Part shown: piece after piece, positions 9,348 through 16,801 of the stretch
Layout: every line of letters starts with the position of its first letter
Position numbering within the stretch: position 1 is the first letter of the stretch
NCBI GenBank assembly: GCA_944385935.1
Contig: CALWZC010000007.1
Span: 1 to 64,000, forward strand
Source: an uncultured Anaerofilum sp.
GTDB lineage: Bacteria; Bacillota; Clostridia; Oscillospirales; Ruminococcaceae
DNA: 64,000 nt
Direction: 5' to 3'
Program-made: the position numbers and the translations under genes
Notes under the pieces: model-generated
Databases searched by the model: none
What the model saw: the letters and a program-made list of their open reading frames with translations, nothing else
Told to the model about the DNA's origin: nothing

Positions 9348-9457
9348 TGTGCCATCAACCTCCATTAAAATTTGTTTTTCTGTTTTTTAGAGTGAAAATT
9401 TGATACATAAAGCAAAATGCTAAATTATTAGTAAATTTGCCCAAAAGCTCACAAAGC

Positions 9458-9486
9458 AATTTGTATATTGTGAACATATACAAATT
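9458..9486. promoter_or_regulatory. Perfect 11-bp palindrome, candidate operator of the sugar operon
   Basis: AATTTGTATAT (9458-9468) and ATATACAAATT (9476-9486) are exact inverted repeats around a 7-nt spacer. The element lies 16 nt or more downstream of the predicted start of the minus-strand sugar transcript, inside its untranslated leader. It could be a repressor site or an RNA hairpin. The AraC regulator next door is the obvious candidate, although AraC proteins more often use direct repeats. Confidence 0.6.
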
Positions 9487-9508
9487 TCACTCTCCATTTC
9501 GCATATTT

Positions 9509-9537
9509 ATTATAGCTTGTGCACAATAGCAAGTAAA
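9509..9537 (-). promoter_or_regulatory. Sigma-A promoter of the alpha-galactoside operon
   Basis: On the minus strand TTTACT (9537-9532), a 17-nt spacer and a perfect TATAAT (9514-9509). The predicted start near 9502 gives a leader of about 155 nt before the binding-protein ATG. Confidence 0.6.
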
Positions 9538-9589
9538 TACCATTATACTAGATTTTATATCTCATTTTTGCTAAATTATAAAAAAACAC

Positions 9590-9619
9590 TTGAATTAATA
9601 TCGCATAGAGATATATAAT
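9590..9619 (+). promoter_or_regulatory. Sigma-A promoter of the AraC regulator
   Basis: TTGAAT (9590-9595), an 18-nt spacer and TATAAT (9614-9619). It points away from the sugar operon, giving a divergent arrangement. The rest of the 340-nt gap (9348-9710) holds only the two promoters, the palindrome at 9458 and AT-rich sequence. Confidence 0.5.
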
Positions 9620-9710
9620 AAATCTATCAAAAGATTTTATGGTAAAATATAGAAAATACACCACATATCTCTACTTTTGGCAAAATAAACGATAATAGAA
9701 AGGAAATTTG

Positions 9711-10568
9711 TTGAAAATGTCCACAAAAAAGCTGAAATTTCATGTTTTTAGTGATGACCGCTTTGTAGACCTAAACCTGTACCAGTTTGGTTGGGAACAA
9801 TGCGCGCCTTTACATTCCTATGGGCCTTATGTACGAAACCACTATCTTTTTCACTATGTAATAAGCGGACAAGGAAAATTGTATGCAAATGAAGAAGAAT
9901 ATTCCATCGAATCTGGTCAAGGCTTTTTAATCTCCCCCGGACAGATTACCTCCTATTGTGCAGACGAAAAAAATCCATGGAGCTATGTATGGTTGGAATT
10001 TGATGGCCTTCGTGCAAGAGAAAGTTTGACGCTGGCTGGTTTAAGTGCTACACATCCTGTATATTATTCTGCCAATAGTCAAGCTGGACTTGCCTTGCAA
10101 GAACAAATGATGCTGATTGTAGACCATGCAGATTATAGCCCCACTCGTTTGATTGGTCATGGATTTATTTTTTTAGACCAAATCATACAATCTTCCAAAT
10201 TCCAAGATGTACGAACAAGTAAGCGGCTGCGTGATTTTTACATGAAGGAAGCCATGTCTTTTATTGAACAAAATTACCAGCGAGATTTTTCCATTGAGGA
10301 TATTGCTACCTTTTGCGGATTAAACCGCAGTTATTTTGGCAGAATCTTTCGGGAAACCATGGGAGATAATCCCCGCACCTTTTTATTGCAATATCGCATG
10401 GCAAAGGCGGCACAGCTTTTGAAGGAAACTAAAATCCCCATTCAGGAAATTAGCCCTATGGTGGGATATCCCAATCAGCTGCATTTTTCCCGTGCATTTA
10501 AAAACTTATATGGAATTTCCCCTCGAAACTATCGCCTAACACACTTTATACAGCCACCTACAAAATAA
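9711..10568 (+). CDS. AraC-family transcriptional regulator (RafR/MsmR type)
   Basis: A protein of about 285 residues with an N-terminal cupin-like sugar-sensing domain (including SGQGKLYANEEEY and SPGQITSYC) and a C-terminal AraC double helix-turn-helix. The second helix-turn-helix shows the signature VGYPNQLHFSRAFK followed by GISPRNYR. It is divergent from the alpha-galactoside operon, the same arrangement as the AraC regulators RafR and MsmR of streptococcal raffinose and multiple-sugar operons, so it probably activates that operon in response to an imported sugar. AAAGGA at 9699-9704 favours a TTG start at 9711. TTG at 9708 and ATG at 9717 are in-frame alternatives. Confidence 0.9.
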   Translation: MKMSTKKLKFHVFSDDRFVDLNLYQFGWEQCAPLHSYGPYVRNHYLFHYVISGQGKLYANEEEYSIESGQGFLISPGQITSYCADEKNPWSYVWLEFDGLRARESLTLAGLSATHPVYYSANSQAGLALQEQMMLIVDHADYSPTRLIGHGFIFLDQIIQSSKFQDVRTSKRLRDFYMKEAMSFIEQNYQRDFSIEDIATFCGLNRSYFGRIFRETMGDNPRTFLLQYRMAKAAQLLKETKIPIQEISPMVGYPNQLHFSRAFKNLYGISPRNYRLTHFIQPPTK

Positions 10569-10628
10569 AAAACCACCCGTCTTGCATCTTTGCCAAACGA
10601 ATGGCCTTTGTATTTCTTTTTCCTGTTA

Positions 10629-11570
10629 TTACTTTATATGCAAAAGTTGCCCATTAAACTCCCGCTTTAGCTCTTCTTTTAGCAACTCTAAAAACTGCTT
10701 TGCTGGTGGAGTAAGCCCAGTGGAAGCTCTCCACACTGCCACATCTTGATTGATACCTGCTTCCTTACATGGCTTTTGGATAAGGTCGTGGCGGTCAAGC
10801 TCTGCTTGTGGGAATGGACTAACCCACATATAACTTCCCTCCACCTTGCGCAGTAATTCAAACAAACTGCCTCGGTCATAGACATAAATCCGCCTTGTGC
10901 CACTTTTTTCGGAATTTTTATTCAGCTGAGAAAGAGGCAATTTTGGGATTTGAATATCACCATGAACAATTTGTGTGTACTGCTCTAAAGCATGGTAGGC
11001 CACTTCGGACTGTTGCGCCAAGGGGTGCTGTTTGCTCATTAGTACCATCATTGGATATTCAAAAATTACTTCACTCACTAGACGGTTTTGAGCGATAAGC
11101 TGTTGAAAATGGGACTCGTATATTTTTTGGTAACGCAAGATAGACAAATGGGAATCCCCCACCGCTGCATCTGTAAGGGCCTCGGTGGAATTGGTTTCCC
11201 GATATTGTACATCCAAAGAACGCCTTTTCTCATAGTTTGACAAAAACAATGCAAAAGCATCTGCAATATAGGTGGCACGAGGAACCGAAACCGAAAAGCG
11301 AACACAATCCGTCTGCCCCGGTTGATACAGTGCTTGTAATTCATCTACTTGACGTAAGATGTCTTTAGCATAGCGCAAAAATTGCAATCCGCTGGCAGTG
11401 GGTTCCATTCCTTTGGCAGTACGATGAAACAGCACTGTTCCTAGTTCATTTTCCAACTCTTTTATACTTTTACTAAGATTGGGCTGACCCATATATAAAT
11501 TTTTTGCAGCAGCAGTAATACTACTGGTTTTTTCTATTTCTACAGCATAGCGAAGTTGTTGAAAATTCAT
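10629..11570 (-). CDS. LysR-family transcriptional regulator
   Basis: A 313-residue regulator with an N-terminal winged helix (FQQLRYAVEIEKTSSITAAAKNL, split here as residues 3-25, then QPNLSKSIKELE) and a LysR effector-binding domain from about residue 90. It converges on the AraC gene and diverges from the iron alcohol dehydrogenase with a 204-nt shared region. GGAGAGAAGG precedes the ATG. LysR proteins usually regulate a divergent neighbour, so the dehydrogenase is the likely target, but that region also holds a Rex-type site. The ligand is not predictable from the sequence. Confidence 0.88.
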   Translation of the reverse strand: MNFQQLRYAVEIEKTSSITAAAKNLYMGQPNLSKSIKELENELGTVLFHRTAKGMEPTASGLQFLRYAKDILRQVDELQALYQPGQTDCVRFSVSVPRATYIADAFALFLSNYEKRRSLDVQYRETNSTEALTDAAVGDSHLSILRYQKIYESHFQQLIAQNRLVSEVIFEYPMMVLMSKQHPLAQQSEVAYHALEQYTQIVHGDIQIPKLPLSQLNKNSEKSGTRRIYVYDRGSLFELLRKVEGSYMWVSPFPQAELDRHDLIQKPCKEAGINQDVAVWRASTGLTPPAKQFLELLKEELKREFNGQLLHIK

Positions 11571-11707
11571 CCTTCTCTCCTTAATAGATAAATTTGTGTT
11601 ATAGTTTAGTTAAAATTTCGTTCATTATTTTATTTTTTCATGGCTTATATTCCTATTATACATTACCCGAAGCAAAAAATAAATGGTATTATTATAACAG
11701 TTTCAAG

Positions 11708-11725
11708 TTGTTAATGTTTTAACAC
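11708..11725. promoter_or_regulatory. Rex (NADH-sensing repressor) box
   Basis: TTGTTAATGTTTTAACAC matches the Rex consensus TTGTTAANNNNTTAACAA in 13 of 14 defined positions. It lies 50 nt before the start codon of an iron alcohol dehydrogenase, a classic Rex target. Binding would be relieved at a high NADH/NAD+ ratio. Confidence 0.7.
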
Positions 11726-11774
11726 ATTATTGCAACTCTAACGGAATGAATCTCATTTATGGAGGCTGTTTATT

Positions 11775-12983
11775 ATGCGCTTTACTCTTCCTCGTGATTT
11801 GTACCATGGAAAAGGCTCTTTGGATGAACTGAAAAACCTGAAAGGTAAAAAGGCCATTGTTGTTACCGGTGGCGGTAGTATGAAACGTTTTGGCTTTTTG
11901 GATAAGGTTGTATCCAACCTGAAAGAGGCTGGCATGGAAGTAGAGCTGTTTGAGGGTGTAGAGCCCGACCCCTCTGTTACCACTGTTATGAAGGGTGCCG
12001 AGGCTATGCGCAAATTCCAACCCGATTGGATTGTTGCAATCGGTGGTGGTTCTCCCATTGATGCAGCAAAAGCAATGTGGGCTTTCTATGAGTATCCTGA
12101 CTGCACTTTCGAGCAGTTGATTACTCCCTTTAACTTCCCCGAGCTGCGTCAAAAAGCTCATTTCTGCGCTATTCCCTCTACCTCTGGTACCGCAACTGAG
12201 GTGACTGCATTCTCTGTTATCACCGATTATGACAAAGGTATCAAATATCCTTTGGCAGACTTCAACATCACCCCCGATGTTGCTATCGTAGACCCTGAGC
12301 TGGCAGAGAAAATGCCCAAAAAGTTGACTGCTCACACTGGTATGGATGCAATGACCCATGCTATTGAGGCTTATGTTTCCACCTTGCACTGTGATTATAC
12401 TGACCCTCTGGCTTTGCAAGCTATCAAGATGATTCACAACGACCTGAAGAAATCCTTTGATGGCGATATGGAAGCTCGTGACCGTATGCACAATGCACAG
12501 TGTCTGGCTGGTATGGCATTTAGTAATGCTCTGTTGGGCATTGTACATTCTATGGCTCATAAGACTGGTGCTGCCTTCTCTGGCGACCATATTATTCATG
12601 GTGCTGCAAATGCAATGTACCTGCCTAAGGTTATCAAGTACAACTCCAAAAATGCTGAGGCTGCTGAGCGTTATGCGGAGATTGCACGTTTCATCAACTT
12701 GCCCGGCAACACTACCGAGGAGTTGGTAGATGCTCTGATTGCTGAGCTGCGTGAAATGAACCGTCAGTTGGAGATTCCTCTGGGTATCAAGAACTATGGT
12801 GCTGGCGGCGTATTGGCAGAGCAAAGCATCATTGACGAGAAGGAATTCTTGGAGAAGCTGCCCGAAGTAGCTGCAAATGCTATTGGAGACGCTTGCACTG
12901 GCTCCAATCCTCGTCAGCCCTCTCAGGAAGAGATGGAAAAACTGCTGAAGGCTTGTTATTACGATTTGGAGATTGACTTCTAA
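11775..12983 (+). CDS. Iron-containing alcohol dehydrogenase (butanol dehydrogenase type)
   Basis: A 402-residue group III metal-dependent dehydrogenase that reduces aldehydes to alcohols with NAD(P)H. The nucleotide-binding motif GGGSPIDAAKA is near residue 92. Metal ligands are expected in the segments GMDAMTHAIEAY, IVHSMAHKTG and GDHIIHGAAN, where the conserved His residues are visible. TATGGAGG lies 10 nt before the ATG. The gene is single, ended by a strong terminator, and preceded by a Rex box, which fits a fermentative role in disposing of NADH. A divergent LysR gene may add a second level of control. Substrate (ethanol, butanol or a diol-derived aldehyde) cannot be told from sequence alone. 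Confidence 0.93.
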   Translation: MRFTLPRDLYHGKGSLDELKNLKGKKAIVVTGGGSMKRFGFLDKVVSNLKEAGMEVELFEGVEPDPSVTTVMKGAEAMRKFQPDWIVAIGGGSPIDAAKAMWAFYEYPDCTFEQLITPFNFPELRQKAHFCAIPSTSGTATEVTAFSVITDYDKGIKYPLADFNITPDVAIVDPELAEKMPKKLTAHTGMDAMTHAIEAYVSTLHCDYTDPLALQAIKMIHNDLKKSFDGDMEARDRMHNAQCLAGMAFSNALLGIVHSMAHKTGAAFSGDHIIHGAANAMYLPKVIKYNSKNAEAAERYAEIARFINLPGNTTEELVDALIAELREMNRQLEIPLGIKNYGAGGVLAEQSIIDEKEFLEKLPEVAANAIGDACTGSNPRQPSQEEMEKLLKACYYDLEIDF

Positions 12984-13000
12984 AAAAGGTTTTTTCGAGC

Positions 13001-13037
13001 AAGCGGAAAGGTGCTTTTGTGCCCTTTCCGCTTTTTT
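13001..13037 (+). terminator. Terminator of the alcohol dehydrogenase gene
   Basis: AAGCGGAAAGG (13001-13011) pairs with CCTTTCCGCTT (13023-13033), followed by TTTT. Confidence 0.88.
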
Positions 13038-13047
13038 GTAAAAACTA

Positions 13048-13076
13048 TTGCAGAAAGCTATAAAAAAGGGTATGAT
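13048..13076 (+). promoter_or_regulatory. Sigma-A promoter of nfnAB
   Basis: TTGCAG (13048-13053), a 17-nt spacer and TATGAT (13071-13076), 38 nt before the nfnA ATG and just after the preceding terminator. Confidence 0.6.
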
Positions 13077-13114
13077 AATCTTAACTACTTTTTCGAAGGA
13101 AAGAGGTTAAAGGT

Positions 13115-13957
13115 ATGTACAAAATTGTAGAAAAAACGCCGCTGAATCCTACTGTTACCAAAATGGTAATTGAGGCTCCTCTAGTTGCCAAAAAAGCACA
13201 AGCAGGTCAATTTATCATTGTGCGTGCAAAAGATGATTCTGAACGTATCCCTCTAACTGTTGCCGACTATGACCGTGAGGCTGGTACAGTTACCATTATC
13301 TTTCAGATTGTAGGTGGAGGCACCATGGAGCTGAACACCTTGAATGCTGGAGAATCTGTTCATGATTTTGTTGGGCCTTTGGGCAAGCCCAGTCATCTGG
13401 ACGGACTGAAAAAGGTTGCTGTTGTAGGTGGCGGCGTTGGTTGTGCTATCGCCTACCCCACTGCAAAACGCCTTCATGAACTTGGCGCAGAGGTACACAG
13501 CATTGTTGGTTTCCGCAACAAAGACCTTGTTATTTTGGAAAAAGAGTTTGAAGCAGTTTCCAACAAGATGGTACTGATGACAGATGACGGAAGTTATGGT
13601 CAAAAAGGTCTTGTAACCAATGCGCTGGAGGCATTGATTCAAGAGGGCAACCAGTATGATGAGGTCATCGCCATTGGCCCGCTGATTATGATGAAATTTG
13701 TTGCACAGCTAACCAAAAAGTACAACATCAAAACCACTGTTTCCATGAACCCCATTATGATTGACGGAACTGGTATGTGTGGTGGCTGCCGTCTGACTGT
13801 TGGCGGAGAAACCAAGTTTGCTTGTGTAGATGGCCCCGACTTTGACGGTCATCTGGTAGATTTTGATGAAGCAATGCACCGTGGCACTATGTATAAAGAC
13901 TTTGAGGCTCATGCACGAGAGGCCTCCTGCAACCTGCTCAATAAGGAGGTAGAATAA
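13115..13957 (+). CDS. nfnA: NfnA, small subunit of NADH-dependent reduced ferredoxin:NADP+ oxidoreductase
   Basis: A 280-residue ferredoxin-NADP+ reductase-like protein, also called the sulfide/dihydroorotate dehydrogenase electron-transfer type. An FAD-binding barrel (residues about 1-95, with RIPLTVADYD) is followed by a nucleotide-binding domain beginning VAVVGGGVGCAIA near 107. Near the C-terminus Cys residues in GTGMCGGCRLTV and KFACVDGPDFDG are the expected [2Fe-2S] ligands. With NfnB it forms the cytoplasmic electron-bifurcating complex that interconverts NADH, NADPH and reduced ferredoxin in anaerobes. The two genes are 2 nt apart in the family's usual order. A standalone dihydroorotate dehydrogenase subunit is unlikely because no pyrD is nearby and nfnB follows. 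Confidence 0.9.
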   Translation: MYKIVEKTPLNPTVTKMVIEAPLVAKKAQAGQFIIVRAKDDSERIPLTVADYDREAGTVTIIFQIVGGGTMELNTLNAGESVHDFVGPLGKPSHLDGLKKVAVVGGGVGCAIAYPTAKRLHELGAEVHSIVGFRNKDLVILEKEFEAVSNKMVLMTDDGSYGQKGLVTNALEALIQEGNQYDEVIAIGPLIMMKFVAQLTKKYNIKTTVSMNPIMIDGTGMCGGCRLTVGGETKFACVDGPDFDGHLVDFDEAMHRGTMYKDFEAHAREASCNLLNKEVE

Positions 13958-13959
13958 TT

Positions 13960-15363
13960 ATGGCTATTCAAAGAAATATGGACCCGAAAAAATGTCCTAT
14001 GCCCAACCAAGACCCCATGGTTCGCAACAAAAATTTTGATGAGGTTGCACTAGGATATACTCCCGAAATGGCAGTAAGCGAAGCAAAACGCTGCTTGGGC
14101 TGCCCCAAAAAGCCCTGTCAAAGTGGTTGCCCTGTGGGAATTGATATTCCTGCTTTTATTGCAAAAGTAGCAGAGGAAGATTTTGAGGGTGCATACCAGA
14201 TTTTGTCTGCCTCTAGTGCTCTGCCTGCTGTCTGTGGTCGTGTTTGCCCTCAGGAAACCCAGTGTGAGGGAAAATGTGTTCGTGGCGTAAAAGGTGAAAG
14301 TGTTGGTATTGGTCGCTTGGAACGTTTTGTCGCTGACTGGCATCGGGAACATTCCACCGAATCTATCCAGAAGCCCACCCCCAACGGCCACAAAGTTGCT
14401 ATCATTGGTGCTGGCCCCTCTGGTCTGACTGCTGCCGGCGACTTGGCAAAATTGGGCTATTCTGTCACCATCTACGAGGCTTTGCATTTGGCTGGCGGCG
14501 TTTTGGTATACGGCATTCCTGAATTCCGTTTGCCCAAAGCCATTGTACAAAAAGAAATTGATGGTTTGAAAGAAATGGGCGTTTCCATTGAAACCAATAT
14601 GGTAATTGGTAAAGTTTTGACCATTGACGAACTAATGGGAGAATACGGTTTTGAGGCTGTATATGTTGCAAGTGGTGCTGGCTTGCCCCGTTTTATGGGT
14701 ATTCCCGGCGAAAGCCTGAAGGGTGTGTACTCTGCCAACGAGTATTTGACCCGTATCAATTTGATGAAGGCTTACAAAAAGGACAGCAAAACCCCCATTA
14801 TGCACAGTAAAAAGGTAGCTGTTGTAGGTGGCGGTAATGTTGCCATGGATGCTGCTCGCTGTGCTAAGAGAATGGGAGCCGAAGAAGTATATATTGTATA
14901 CCGTCGTGGCATGGAAGAGCTTCCCGCCCGTAAAGAGGAAATCGAGCATGCCGAAGAAGAGGGCATCATCTTTAAAACCCTTACCAATCCTGTTGAGGTT
15001 TTGGGCGATGCAGATGGCATGGTTTGTGGCATGAAGTGCATTGAGATGGAGCTGGGCGAACCCGATGATTCTGGCCGTCGTCGTCCCATTGAGAAACCCA
15101 ATAGTGAGTTTGTTCTAGATGTAGATACCATGATTATGTCCATCGGAACCAGCCCCAACCCCCTGATTCGCTCCACTACCCCCGGTCTGGAAACCAATCG
15201 TCATGGCTGCATTGTTACCAATGGCGATGATGGTCTTACCAGTCGTGAAGGTGTATATGCTGGTGGTGATGCTGTTACTGGTGCCGCTACCGTTATTTTG
15301 GCAATGGGTGCAGGAAAACATGCTGCTAAAGCCATTGACGAGTACATCAAAAATAAAAAATAA
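13960..15363 (+). CDS. nfnB: NfnB, large subunit of NADH-dependent reduced ferredoxin:NADP+ oxidoreductase (GltD-like)
   Basis: A 467-residue flavoprotein of the glutamate synthase small-chain family. The N-terminal domain has two cysteine clusters for [4Fe-4S] centres: CLGCPKKPCQSGCPVGID near residue 42 and CGRVCPQETQCEGKC near 90. Two dinucleotide-binding folds follow, GAGPSGLTAAGDLAKLG near 150 and VVGGGNVAMDAAR near 290, and a final GDAVTGAATVILAMGAG FAD motif. AAGGAGG within the end of nfnA serves as its ribosome binding site. The family is often misannotated as glutamate synthase, but no large glutamate synthase gene is present and nfnA is coupled to it, so the bifurcating transhydrogenase assignment is preferred. 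Confidence 0.92.
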   Translation: MAIQRNMDPKKCPMPNQDPMVRNKNFDEVALGYTPEMAVSEAKRCLGCPKKPCQSGCPVGIDIPAFIAKVAEEDFEGAYQILSASSALPAVCGRVCPQETQCEGKCVRGVKGESVGIGRLERFVADWHREHSTESIQKPTPNGHKVAIIGAGPSGLTAAGDLAKLGYSVTIYEALHLAGGVLVYGIPEFRLPKAIVQKEIDGLKEMGVSIETNMVIGKVLTIDELMGEYGFEAVYVASGAGLPRFMGIPGESLKGVYSANEYLTRINLMKAYKKDSKTPIMHSKKVAVVGGGNVAMDAARCAKRMGAEEVYIVYRRGMEELPARKEEIEHAEEEGIIFKTLTNPVEVLGDADGMVCGMKCIEMELGEPDDSGRRRPIEKPNSEFVLDVDTMIMSIGTSPNPLIRSTTPGLETNRHGCIVTNGDDGLTSREGVYAGGDAVTGAATVILAMGAGKHAAKAIDEYIKNKK

Positions 15364-15443
15364 TGCTGGAATAGAGTTTGTTCTATAGTTTTCTACAAAG
15401 ACGCTTATCTATAAATGTAAATATAGAATAGCTCATCCCACTG

Positions 15444-15473
15444 AAAAAGGTCACCTTACGGTGACCTTTTTTG
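15444..15473 (+). terminator. Terminator of nfnAB
   Basis: AAAAAGGTCACC (15444-15455), loop TTAC, GGTGACCTTTTTT (15460-15472). It can also serve the convergent gene ending at 15527. Confidence 0.9.
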
Positions 15474-15526
15474 TATAGAATAAAAGCCAGCTAAAATAAA
15501 TCCTATTACATAGTATTCCATTGGCA

Positions 15527-15823
15527 TTATTCAAGGGGACTTTTTGGCTTTAAAGGCAGGTTAGAAATCTTAACATTGGGATTTTCACATTGTTGCATAA
15601 TAATTTCCTCCATTGTACTAATTTTTCCATTGTCACCATTTATCACAACCAATAGAGGGCCGTCCATTTCATTTCCAGACTCGCCAATTACCTTGTAGCT
15701 AACATCCCAATAGCCGTCTAAAAATTTTGATTTTACAATATTCAATAGCTGCAATGAATATTTTTCTGTTTTTACAGATTTTTCATATTGGTATGCTATT
15801 TCCTCTATATCCTTTTTATTCAT
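15527..15823 (-). CDS. Small uncharacterised protein, 98 residues
   Basis: I do not recognise a named family. The protein is soluble and has no signal peptide. The central part, DGYWDVSYKVIGE then GPLLVVINGDNGKIS, resembles the pattern seen in NTF2-fold or PepSY-like small proteins, where an aromatic strand is followed by a turn of the NG-KI type. Some such proteins are immunity proteins, but no toxin gene is present here. Its start codon follows AGGATAGG, which lies in the 3' arm of a 9-bp hairpin, so translation may be controlled. It follows another uncharacterised gene on the same strand. Confidence 0.6.
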   Translation of the reverse strand: MNKKDIEEIAYQYEKSVKTEKYSLQLLNIVKSKFLDGYWDVSYKVIGESGNEMDGPLLVVINGDNGKISTMEEIIMQQCENPNVKISNLPLKPKSPLE

Positions 15824-15830
15824 AACAAAA

Positions 15831-15898
15831 CCTATCCTAGAAAGTTCATATTTTTCACTCTATAGGATAGGCTACTTTAATCAAAAAGATGAGTAGCC
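15831..15898 (-). promoter_or_regulatory. Two leader hairpins, the second covering the ribosome binding site
   Basis: On the minus strand GGCTACT/AGTAGCC (15898-15892 with 15876-15870) is followed by TAGGATAGG-side pairing: CCTATCCTA (on minus from 15871) with TAGGATAGG (15839-15831). The latter contains the only ribosome-binding-like sequence of the 98-residue gene. The two stems share two bases. Confidence 0.4.
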
Positions 15899-15934
15899 TT
15901 CTCCATTGAAAAACACTTTATTTGTATATACTAC

Positions 15935-16765
15935 TTAGCCAATTTCATAGTATTGCTTCATGCAGTCCAGCAACAAAGATGTTTTTCCACATTCTGGACA
16001 GGTAAATGTGCCATAGTGATACAAAAGCAATTTTGCTTGCTGGTTCAATCCCCACTTTTTCAAAATTCCATAATACCATGTGAAAGTGTCATCATAAGAT
16101 ATACCATCCCATTCTTTTGGTTGTGCAGGTTCCACCATGTTGAGAAACTCTGTATCTTCTAAAGCACCACCCTCATAACAATACTCACAATGCTCACAAG
16201 CAAAACAACACTCATTTTCAAAATTACAAGTAGACAAAAAAGCAAGCTCTTTTTCTCCTAAAATTGCCAGCATACCTATTAAAAGCTCTTGTTTGGCAAC
16301 TTCATCCAGCACTTTCAATGATATAGCATATTCTTTTACAAAAGTCATTGTTATTTCTTTCACACAGGCAATGCTGTTTTTGTAATTTTCTAAAATCTCA
16401 TTGTCATAGCAATCCCCATCCTTCCATACGTCCGTTGCCAAAACTGCCCCTATGGCGGAGATAAGTCGTAGTTGCCACTTAAAATCGTTTTCTTCTGCCT
16501 TCTTTTGTAACAGGCAGACCAAATATGGCAATGCCAGATACGTGGCTGGATAAAAACTCATTTGGTGCCACAAATTTTCACAGAGATTATCAAAGGCAAT
16601 TTCATAATCTGACTTTTGGTCTGGGTCTAATCGTCTTAATTTTTCTTGAGGGGGAATATCTTTGCAATAGCCCATTACGATTTTAACTTCCTCTGAAACA
16701 TTACCATAGGCACCCCGAAACTCGTCCCACAATTGTGAATCCAGAGGAACACATTTTATTTCCAT
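15935..16765 (-). CDS. Uncharacterised cysteine-rich-tailed protein, 276 residues
   Basis: No family recognised. The first 200 residues look helical and soluble, with a FYPATYLALPYLVCLLQKK segment typical of helical-repeat scaffolds. Around residue 190 is a cluster of Cys in NECCFACEHCEYC, and the C-terminus carries CPECGKTS, so a zinc site formed by these Cys residues is plausible. The start is placed at ATG 16765 because AAAGGTG is correctly spaced to it; an upstream GTG overlaps that signal. Its neighbours are the 98-residue protein downstream and a DUF1266 membrane protein upstream, all on the minus strand. Helical-repeat proteins of this shape are often linked to toxin immunity, which is a guess only. 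Confidence 0.6.
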   Translation of the reverse strand: MEIKCVPLDSQLWDEFRGAYGNVSEEVKIVMGYCKDIPPQEKLRRLDPDQKSDYEIAFDNLCENLWHQMSFYPATYLALPYLVCLLQKKAEENDFKWQLRLISAIGAVLATDVWKDGDCYDNEILENYKNSIACVKEITMTFVKEYAISLKVLDEVAKQELLIGMLAILGEKELAFLSTCNFENECCFACEHCEYCYEGGALEDTEFLNMVEPAQPKEWDGISYDDTFTWYYGILKKWGLNQQAKLLLYHYGTFTCPECGKTSLLLDCMKQYYEIG

Positions 16766-16801
16766 TTTCAAAAACACCTTTCTTTGTTCCAGTTCAAGGA
16801 G

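Noticed and set aside
11757-12824. Long open frame (355 codons) on the minus strand
   Set aside because: It is the antisense of the iron alcohol dehydrogenase, arising from its regular codon use; no ribosome binding site and no recognisable domain.
13115-15363. Glutamate synthase or dihydroorotate dehydrogenase operon
   Set aside because: No glutamate synthase large subunit or pyrD is present; the gene pair and cysteine motifs fit NfnAB.
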